Shown: positions 58,144-64,000 of the stretch, in pieces | Numbering within the stretch: the first letter of the stretch is position 1 | Layout of the letters: each line of letters begins with the position of its first letter | Translations under genes and position numbers: made by a program | Notes under the pieces: model-generated | Told to the model about the DNA's origin: nothing | Database searches by the model: none | Seen by the model: the letters and a program-made list of their open reading frames with translations, nothing else | Source of the DNA: Ruminococcaceae bacterium UBA6353 | Lineage (GTDB): Bacteria > Bacillota > Clostridia > Oscillospirales > Acutalibacteraceae | Assembly (NCBI GenBank): GCA_002437905.1 | Contig: DJRT01000024.1 | Location: 1 to 64,000, forward strand | Length of the DNA: 64,000 bases | Reading direction: 5' to 3'

Positions 58144-59649
58144 ATGTTCAAGAGCCTGTTTTCAAAATACTTTTCGGTTATTTCCCTGATCATCCTTTCC
58201 AGCTTCCTGATCATGACGGTGCTGCAGCTGCTGCTGTTTACCCGTTCGGTGGCCGAGGATAAAAAAGAGCTGCTGCTGGAGAACGCCTCCAGCATCGCAA
58301 CGCATACCGAATATGCTGCCACCGAGTCCACCATTTCCGGCAGTGGCGCGGTGGTGTATCAGCTTGACCAGGGGGCACTGTCTCCCATGCTGGGGGTTAT
58401 TGCCGATGCCATTGATGCCACGGTGCTGGTGACCGATGGCAGCGGCAAGGTGCTGTTGTGCTCGGACGGCATCCATTCCACCTATATCGGCAATACGGCA
58501 CCGGCGGCGCTGGTAACCGACATCGGTGAAAGCTACTTTGAGGTGAGCACGCTCAACGGTCTGTTCAGCACCCGCCGCTACAATGCGGCCTCGCCGATCC
58601 TGATCAACGGCCGCGTGCTGGGCTATGTGTTTGTCTCGGCGCCGGTCACCTCTGTGATGCAGACGCTGCGGTCCAATTTCCAGGTCTATCTGATGTCGGC
58701 GCTGGGGGCGCTGGTGCTCTCCTGCGCGGCGGTGTATATGCTGACCTATCGCTTTGTGCGGCCGCTGCGGGAGATGGCGGCGGCAACCCGCCGTTTCGCC
58801 CAGGGGGATTTCAGTGCGCGCATACCGGTGCACGGGCAGGATGAGGTGGCCGAGCTGGCCTCGGCACTTAATCACATGGCGGTTTCCCTCTCCTCGGTGG
58901 AGATGATGCGCCGCAGCTTTGTGGCCAATGTATCCCATGAGCTGAAAACGCCGATGACCACCATCGCCGGCTTTGTGGATGGCATACTGGATGGCACAAT
59001 CCCGCCGGAAAAGCAGCGCCATTATATGAAGATCGTCTCGGATGAGGTCAAGCGGCTTTCCCGGCTGGTGCGCTCAATGCTGGATCTTTCCCGCATTGAC
59101 AGCGGTGAGCTGAAAATGACCACCGTGCGCATGGATCTGACAGAGGTTGTGTGCAGCGTGCTGGTGGCTTCGGAGCAGCGCATTGAGAAGAAAGGGCTGC
59201 ATATCACCGGCATGGAGGACTGCGGCAAGATGCTGATGGACGGCGATTATGACCTGATGAACCAGGTGCTGTATAATCTGCTGGATAACGCCATCAAGTT
59301 TACCAATGAGGGCGGCGATATTGATATCCGCCTGAGCCGCGGCGCCGGCCGGATCAATTGCGTTATCCGCAACACCGGCGACGGCATCCCGGCGCAGGAG
59401 ATGCCGCAGATATTTGAACGCTTCTACAAGAGTGACCGTTCCCGCAGTCTGGATAAAAACGGTATGGGTCTCGGCCTGTATATCGTGAAAACGGTGATCG
59501 GGCTGCATCACGGCGAGATCTCGGTGCGGTCGGTGGAAGGGGAGTTTACGGAGTTTGCCTTCTGGGTGCCGGCTGCGGAGCCGGAGCCGGTAAAGCCGGC
59601 CAGGGACGCCGACGGGCAGGACGAGGTGCTGCCCGGCACTGTTCAATAA
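58144..59649 (+). CDS. Membrane sensor histidine kinase
   Basis: 501 aa. TM1 about 10-33 and TM2 about 181-204 enclose an extracellular sensor region of about 145 residues; HAMP (205-257); dimerisation/phosphoacceptor domain with H265 in NVSHELKTPMTT; ATPase domain with N-box NLLDNAIKF, G1 GDGIP, F-box RFYKSD and G2 GMGLGLYIV. Partner of the adjacent response regulator. With htrA next door, the pair resembles CssRS-type secretion-stress systems. Confidence 0.95.
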   Translation: MFKSLFSKYFSVISLIILSSFLIMTVLQLLLFTRSVAEDKKELLLENASSIATHTEYAATESTISGSGAVVYQLDQGALSPMLGVIADAIDATVLVTDGSGKVLLCSDGIHSTYIGNTAPAALVTDIGESYFEVSTLNGLFSTRRYNAASPILINGRVLGYVFVSAPVTSVMQTLRSNFQVYLMSALGALVLSCAAVYMLTYRFVRPLREMAAATRRFAQGDFSARIPVHGQDEVAELASALNHMAVSLSSVEMMRRSFVANVSHELKTPMTTIAGFVDGILDGTIPPEKQRHYMKIVSDEVKRLSRLVRSMLDLSRIDSGELKMTTVRMDLTEVVCSVLVASEQRIEKKGLHITGMEDCGKMLMDGDYDLMNQVLYNLLDNAIKFTNEGGDIDIRLSRGAGRINCVIRNTGDGIPAQEMPQIFERFYKSDRSRSLDKNGMGLGLYIVKTVIGLHHGEISVRSVEGEFTEFAFWVPAAEPEPVKPARDADGQDEVLPGTVQ

Positions 59650-59652
59650 ATC

Positions 59653-59680
59653 TGTGACAAAAGTTCAAGTAATTGTCACA
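59653..59680 (+). promoter_or_regulatory. Inverted repeat upstream of htrA, candidate response-regulator site
   Basis: TGTGACAA (59653-59660) and TTGTCACA (59673-59680), perfect 8-bp arms with a 12-bp spacer, directly upstream of TATAAT (59690-59695). The site covers the region where a weak -35 (AAGTAA, 59667-59672) would be, the usual arrangement for an activated promoter. Confidence 0.65.
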
Positions 59681-59689
59681 TTTGCCCGG

Positions 59690-59695
59690 TATAAT
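59690..59695 (+). promoter_or_regulatory. -10 element of the htrA promoter
   Basis: TATAAT without a recognisable -35 at 17 bp; expression probably depends on an activator at the adjacent inverted repeat. Confidence 0.65.
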
Positions 59696-59785
59696 CAAAG
59701 CATACCCGGTGGACATCCGGGGCGGTCTTGGGGGGAACGCCGCGGTGCTGCACCGGCAGCAAATCACAGAAAGGTTGTGCGACAG

Positions 59786-61267
59786 ATGATGGATGAACGC
59801 TTTAATCCGATGAATGAAAACGACCGTCCGGCAGAGACGCCGGCCACCGGTGCGACCGATAGCCCGGTGAACGAGACAGCTGCCGGGGTGCCGGATAGCC
59901 CGGTGAATGAACCGGCCGCCGGTGCGGCCGATACGCAGCCGCAGGGCTCCACACCGCCGATGAACGGCTGGAGCAGCGATGGCAGCTACCGCTTTGTGCC
60001 GCCGGCCGGCGGACAGAAGCCCCCGCAGTATCAATCGCCGGCATATGTGCAGCCGAACGGGCAGTATTGGGCGCAGCCGACCCCGCCGGCCAAGCCGCCG
60101 CGCAAGAAGCACAGCGGCTGGATCGTCGCGGTGGCGATTGTGGCTGCCGTTGGCGTGATCGGTTCGGTGGTGCTGCTCGGTCTGTCGGCGCTGAAGGTCT
60201 CGACGGATACGGACAAGAAAGAGCCGACACAGAGCAGCTCCGTGCAGGGGGATGCCTCCGGCAGCGGTGAGACCAGTGTGCCCTCGCTGAACATCACCTC
60301 CTGGGATGATGATGACGGCGGCCTGAGCACGCGCGAGGTCATCAACCGCAATTTGGACTCCACCGTTTCGCTGACGGTGTACACCCAGGCCAAGAGCTTC
60401 CAGTTCGGCGAGAGCAGCCTGACACAGGCCGGCGTGGCCAGCGGTATCATCATGTCCAGCGATGGCTATGTGATCACCAACTGGCACTGCGCTGTGAATG
60501 AGGACACCGGCAAGATGTTCGACAAGATCGAGGTAACCACCCACGACGGCCAGACCTATGAGGCCAAGGTGATCGGTGTGGATCAGACCACCGATCTGGC
60601 GGTGATCAAGGTGGATGCCACCGGCCTGACAGCAGCAAAATTCGGCGATAGTTCCGAGCTGCAGATGGGCGACCGGGTGATCGCCCTCGGCAATGCGGCC
60701 GGCCTTTCCTGGTCGGCTACGCAAGGCATTGTCTCGGCGCTGGCGCGCGATGTGTATGACGATACCGGCTATGCCATCAAGTGCCTGCAGATTGATGCCG
60801 CCATCAATTTCGGCAATTCCGGCGGCCCGCTGCTGAACAATCAGGGCCTGGTGGTGGGTATCAACTCCGCCAAGATTGTCAAGACCGGCTACGAAAATCT
60901 GGCCTTCTCTATCCCGATCAACGAGGCCAAGACGATCATTGATTCGCTGATGAAGTATGGTTATGTGCAGGGGCGTGTGGCGCTGGGCATTACCGGCCAG
61001 ACCGTCTCCTCCGGCAACTATAACGGCTTTATGATCGCCTCTATCGCCGAAGGTTCCTCCCTGCAGAACACCGAGGCGCAGGTGGGCGACCTGATCGTGG
61101 CGGTGGATGATGCAACCGTGACGGACTTTGCCTCGCTGCGCAGCGAACTGGCCAAGCACCAGGTGGGCGACCGTGTGACGCTCCAGCTGCTGCGCTCCGA
61201 TAGCCGCAGCGGCAGGGTCAGCTCTCTGAGCGTGACGGTCACGCTGAAGGAGCAGACCGCCGAATGA
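59786..61267 (+). CDS. HtrA/DegP-type serine protease with PDZ domain
   Basis: 493 aa. Long Pro/Gly/Ala-rich cytoplasmic N-terminus (1-110), one membrane helix (about 111-135), then an external trypsin-like domain with catalytic H234 (NWHC), D270 (TTDLAVIKVD) and S345 (NFGNSGGPL), and a C-terminal PDZ domain (about 395-490). Acts as envelope protease/chaperone for misfolded secreted proteins. ATG 59786 has GAAAGG 11 bp upstream. Located right after a two-component system. Confidence 0.93.
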   Translation: MMDERFNPMNENDRPAETPATGATDSPVNETAAGVPDSPVNEPAAGAADTQPQGSTPPMNGWSSDGSYRFVPPAGGQKPPQYQSPAYVQPNGQYWAQPTPPAKPPRKKHSGWIVAVAIVAAVGVIGSVVLLGLSALKVSTDTDKKEPTQSSSVQGDASGSGETSVPSLNITSWDDDDGGLSTREVINRNLDSTVSLTVYTQAKSFQFGESSLTQAGVASGIIMSSDGYVITNWHCAVNEDTGKMFDKIEVTTHDGQTYEAKVIGVDQTTDLAVIKVDATGLTAAKFGDSSELQMGDRVIALGNAAGLSWSATQGIVSALARDVYDDTGYAIKCLQIDAAINFGNSGGPLLNNQGLVVGINSAKIVKTGYENLAFSIPINEAKTIIDSLMKYGYVQGRVALGITGQTVSSGNYNGFMIASIAEGSSLQNTEAQVGDLIVAVDDATVTDFASLRSELAKHQVGDRVTLQLLRSDSRSGRVSSLSVTVTLKEQTAE

Positions 61268-61302
61268 TGCGGCTGAAGAAACGATACTGAGCATATACAA
61301 GG

Positions 61303-61334
61303 GCAGCCTCCGGCTTTGGCCGGAGGCCGCTTTT
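61303..61334 (+). terminator. Terminator of htrA
   Basis: GCAGCCTCCGGC pairs with GCCGGAGGCCGC (one mismatch), then TTTT. Confidence 0.85.
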
Positions 61335-61433
61335 GTGCGTTGTGTCGGGTGCTGCGGTGGTGGAAATAGCCTGTGGAGAGCACCCCGCCGGGAAAGCCAA
61401 AAAAAGAACACGGGAAAAAGAGGGGGAGAGCGT

Positions 61434-62486
61434 GTGCCTGTGCAACCCAATACACCGCTGACGCCGGAGCAGCGTCGCCGCCGCCGCGCGCGCCGCAGAC
61501 GCCTGTTCCGTCTGCGGCAGCGGGCCATCGAGCTGGCGGTGCTGGCGGCGATCGTGCTGGCGGTGGCGGTGCCGGTCTCCCGGCTGCACCACCGCCGGAC
61601 AGCAGAGCCGGCAGAGAGCACGCCGCCTGTCTCCCAGACGGATGTGCAGCCGGCAGAGCCGCGGGTGATGGTATATCCGGAGCCGACGGCACAGACCGTG
61701 GCGCTGGGGGAGGAGCTGAATGCCGCCAGTGCGGTGCTGGTGGATGTGACCGACCACACGGTGGTGGCCGCCAGGGATGCGGATGCTGTGCTGTACCCGG
61801 CCTCCGTGGCCAAGGTGATGACCCTGCTGGTGGCGGCAGAGCATATCACCAATCTGGACGATACCTTTACCATGACCTATGCGATCCTGCACCCGCTGTT
61901 TTCGGCGCAGGCCACCATTGCGGGCTTTTCGGAGGGGGAGGCTGTACGGCTGCAGGATCTGCTGTATGGTCTGATCCTGCCCTCCGGTGCGGATGCAGCT
62001 GGGGCGCTGGCCGTCTATGTGGCCGGCTCGGAGGAGCAGTTTGCCGTGCTGATGAACGAAAAGGCGGCGGAGCTGGGGCTGAAAAACACCCACTTTACCA
62101 ATACAAGCGGGCTGCATGATCCGCAGCTTTATACCACCGCACGGGATATCGCCGTGATGATGGAGGCGGCCATGGGCGATCCGCTGTGCCGGCAGGTGCT
62201 TTCCACCTACCAGTATACTACGGCTGCCACCCCGCAGCACCCGGAGGGGATCCTGCTGACCAGCACCATGTTCAGCCGGATGTATGGCGATGAGCCGGAG
62301 GGCGCGCGGGTGATCGCCGGCAAGACCGGCTTTACCGACCAGGCGGGCAATACCATGGTCAGCTATGCAGAGGGGGATGATGGGCACAGCTATATTTTCG
62401 TTTCGCTGAAGGGGAACAACCGCTGGGGGCCGATCTTCGATGCCATTAAGACCTATTCCCGCTTTTGCGGGGGCGTTTTACCGTAA
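61434..62486 (+). CDS. D-alanyl-D-alanine carboxypeptidase-like (peptidase S11) membrane protein
   Basis: 350 aa. Basic N-terminus and one membrane helix (about 30-50), then an S11 penicillin-binding domain. SxxK is SVAK in PASVAKVMTLL; KTG is in AGKTGFTDQAG. The SxN motif, usually SGN, reads SGA (LPSGADAAGAL), so the Asn is replaced. DD-carboxypeptidases trim peptidoglycan stem peptides. The start is GTG 61434 (AGGGGGAG 5 bp upstream) or GTG 61440; the frame opens at 61335 without a ribosome site. Confidence 0.85.
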   Translation: MPVQPNTPLTPEQRRRRRARRRRLFRLRQRAIELAVLAAIVLAVAVPVSRLHHRRTAEPAESTPPVSQTDVQPAEPRVMVYPEPTAQTVALGEELNAASAVLVDVTDHTVVAARDADAVLYPASVAKVMTLLVAAEHITNLDDTFTMTYAILHPLFSAQATIAGFSEGEAVRLQDLLYGLILPSGADAAGALAVYVAGSEEQFAVLMNEKAAELGLKNTHFTNTSGLHDPQLYTTARDIAVMMEAAMGDPLCRQVLSTYQYTTAATPQHPEGILLTSTMFSRMYGDEPEGARVIAGKTGFTDQAGNTMVSYAEGDDGHSYIFVSLKGNNRWGPIFDAIKTYSRFCGGVLP

Positions 62487-62531
62487 TTTTTCGGAAAACT
62501 ACCGCGGTTTTTCGCTTTTTCCGCCGAAATA

Positions 62532-62560
62532 TTGCCCTTTGCCCGGCCGGCTGATACAGT
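62532..62560 (+). promoter_or_regulatory. Promoter of the metallophosphoesterase gene
   Basis: TTGCCC (62532-62537), 17 bp, TACAGT (62555-62560); moderate match. Confidence 0.55.
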
Positions 62561-62603
62561 GGGTGCAGGACAGACAGAAAACGGACAGGTGGAGGAACAG
62601 ACG

Positions 62604-63455
62604 ATGATGGACTACAAGAAGCTCCGGCTGGAGCTTGGCCTGCCTGCCCCGGTGCGGGTACTGCATATCACCGACCCGCATCTGGTGGCGGCCGATGGAC
62701 GCGATAACCCCCGCAAGTGGGCGCTGGCGGCCAAGCGTGCGGAGCAGATGGCCGGCGCCACAGCGGAGGCCTATCTGCAGGAGGCACTGGATTATGGCGA
62801 AAAGCACTGCGATGTGACGGTGTGCACCGGCGACCTGATGGATTTCATCACCGAGGCTGCCTGCGATAAGCTGCGGGCGCTGTGCCGGCGTCCACGGCTG
62901 CTGTTTGCCGTGGGCAATCATGAGTTTAGCCAGTATGTGGGGGAGCGCACGGAGGATCTGGCCTACAAGATGGAGACCTTTACGCAGGTACAGAGCTGCG
63001 TGCCGCAGAACCTGGATTTTGCTTCCACGGTGGTGGGCGGGGTCAATTTCATCACCCTGGACAACAGCTATTATCAGTTCAGCCGGCGGCAGCGGTTGCT
63101 GCTGCAGCAGGAGTGTACCCGCCCGTACCCCATCGTGCTGTGCATGCATGTGCCGCTCTACCAGCCGGAGCTTTTCCGCGAGGCGGTGGAGGAGCATGAC
63201 CCGGAGCATGTGGCCTACCTGTGCGGCTGTCCGGAGGAGGCCATGGCCGGCTATCCGCCGCACCGTCTGGCGGAGCAGCGGCCGGATGCGGAAACGCAGG
63301 AGTTTCTTTCCTACCTGTATACCCAGCCGAAGGTGCGCCTGATCCTGGCCGGGCATACCCACTGGGATTCCGAGACGGTTCTGCCCGGCGGTATCCGGCA
63401 GCTGGTCTCGGCCGGCACCTTCTTTGGCACGGCGCGCGAGATCACCCTTGTATGA
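62604..63455 (+). CDS. Calcineurin-like metallophosphoesterase
   Basis: 283-aa cytoplasmic protein with all dimetal motifs: TDPHLV (Asp/His), TGDLMD, VGNHEFS, CMHVPLY and AGHTHWD. Related enzymes hydrolyse nucleotides or phosphodiesters; the substrate is unknown. ATG 62604 (or 62607) with GGAGGA upstream. Confidence 0.87.
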   Translation: MMDYKKLRLELGLPAPVRVLHITDPHLVAADGRDNPRKWALAAKRAEQMAGATAEAYLQEALDYGEKHCDVTVCTGDLMDFITEAACDKLRALCRRPRLLFAVGNHEFSQYVGERTEDLAYKMETFTQVQSCVPQNLDFASTVVGGVNFITLDNSYYQFSRRQRLLLQQECTRPYPIVLCMHVPLYQPELFREAVEEHDPEHVAYLCGCPEEAMAGYPPHRLAEQRPDAETQEFLSYLYTQPKVRLILAGHTHWDSETVLPGGIRQLVSAGTFFGTAREITLV

Positions 63456-63470
63456 GTGCAAAACCAAAAC

Positions 63471-63516
63471 AAAAAGCGCCGACGGCTGTCCGTAGGGACG
63501 GCTGTCGGCGCTTTTT
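63471..63516. terminator. Bidirectional terminator between convergent genes
   Basis: AAAAAGCGCCGAC pairs with GTCGGCGCTTTTT; A and T runs flank both ends. Confidence 0.9.
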
Positions 63517-63543
63517 GTGTGCGGAAAAGGCGTGCCCGGAGGC

Positions 63544-63741
63544 TCAGTCCGCCTTGGCTTTGGGCTTGAACAGCAGCGAAATGCACCAAATGCCGGCCAA
63601 TGCCACAACGGTATAGACAATGCGCGCCAGCAGCGTGCCTGCGCCACCGAAGATCCAGGCGACGATGTCAAACTGGAACAGACCGATGCTGCCCCAGTTG
63701 AGCGCACCGATAATGGCGATGATCAAAGCGGTTTTGTTCAT
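63544..63741 (-). CDS. DUF378 small membrane protein
   Basis: 65 aa with two predicted membrane helices (about 4-20 and 35-58) and the DUF378 core ALIIAIIGALNWGSIGLFQF. Function unknown. AAAGGAG lies 9 bp upstream of the ATG. Confidence 0.9.
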   Translation of the reverse strand: MNKTALIIAIIGALNWGSIGLFQFDIVAWIFGGAGTLLARIVYTVVALAGIWCISLLFKPKAKAD

Positions 63742-63932
63742 GCCGATCGCTCCTTTCTGTAGCGGATAAAAAGATGATGGACTACGGCATCATTGTGCCC
63801 ATGAATGGCCGGAATTATCCCGATTGTTGCAAAATTGCTGCAAAATTGCAAAAAAACTTTGCCGGAAAGGGTTTTTATTTCCCGCTGCGTGTGCTAAAAT
63901 AGTGAAAAATGTGCAGTAAGGAGTACAAGAAT

Positions 63933-64000
63933 ATGCGTGCAGTGATTACTGTCGTCGGCAAGGATGCCGTCGGCATTTTGGCAAAGGTTTCCGGCCGGTG
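63933..64000 (+). CDS. ACT-domain regulatory protein (start only)
   Basis: Begins MRAVITVVGKDAVGILAKVS, the usual start of the UPF0237/YjhA-type ACT proteins (amino-acid-binding fold), and runs off the window after 22 codons. AAGGAG lies 9 bp upstream; a TAAAAT -10 element (63895-63900) precedes it without a clear -35. Confidence 0.8.
   Translation, partial: MRAVITVVGKDAVGILAKVSGR

Noticed and set aside
1..64000. CRISPR arrays, insertion sequences or prophage
   Set aside because: No regularly spaced repeats, transposase, integrase or phage structural genes were seen; the amidase end alone is not evidence of a prophage.

Overview
The window is 64 kb of a GC-rich Firmicutes chromosome. Gene order, Shine-Dalgarno strength and protein sequences suggest an anaerobic gut clostridium of the Oscillospirales/Ruminococcaceae type (Faecalibacterium, Gemmiger or Subdoligranulum-like). 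This placement is inferred from gene content: pyruvate:ferredoxin oxidoreductase, a two-gene minimal SUF system, TrmFO, PrdX and secreted glycanases. Almost every gene has an AAAGGAGG-type ribosome site, and many adjacent genes overlap as ATGA or GTGA.

1-2,000: the end of a cell-wall amidase, then an AT-rich accessory stretch with a small lipoprotein and tRNA-Arg(ACG). A partial second copy of the tRNA 3' end suggests an old integration site. 1,800-22,550: a housekeeping run. It begins with infC-rpmI-rplT, which has its own promoter, a leader attenuator and an AUA start codon on infC. It continues with an rRNA methyltransferase, dprA, topA, trmFO, plsX, an acyl-carrier-like protein with no serine, rnc, smc, ftsY, an XTP/dITP pyrophosphatase, a PrdX-type deacylase, yhbY, a nadD-yqeK fusion, a degenerate LCP protein, rsfS and leuS. 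No hairpin terminator was seen between 3,240 and 22,240. rpsU, yqeG and an endonuclease IV-type gene follow.

24,000-32,000: smaller units. These are a divergent XRE regulator/lipoprotein pair, efp with an acidic zinc-ribbon protein, an SPFH protein with a glycerophosphodiesterase, a GH2 glycosidase divergent from a HAD phosphatase, and a small alarmone synthetase. 32,000-46,400: pyruvate:ferredoxin oxidoreductase, then two giant secreted paralogues (1,593 and 1,741 aa). Both end in a GH16 catalytic domain; the second has gained an N-terminal SGNH esterase-like domain in place of one binding module.

46,400-53,600: trmL, two small proteins, a SufC-SufB minimal iron-sulfur system, and the amino-sugar pair glmM-glmS. 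GlmM carries an N-terminal XRE DNA-binding domain, and its promoter is followed by a long inverted repeat. This is the most unusual item in the window. 53,600-64,000: U32 peptidase/zapA opposite hemW, a response regulator-histidine kinase-HtrA stress module with a symmetrical site before htrA, a DD-carboxypeptidase-like protein, a metallophosphoesterase, a DUF378 protein and the start of an ACT-domain gene.

No CRISPR array, rRNA gene, intact insertion sequence or prophage was seen.
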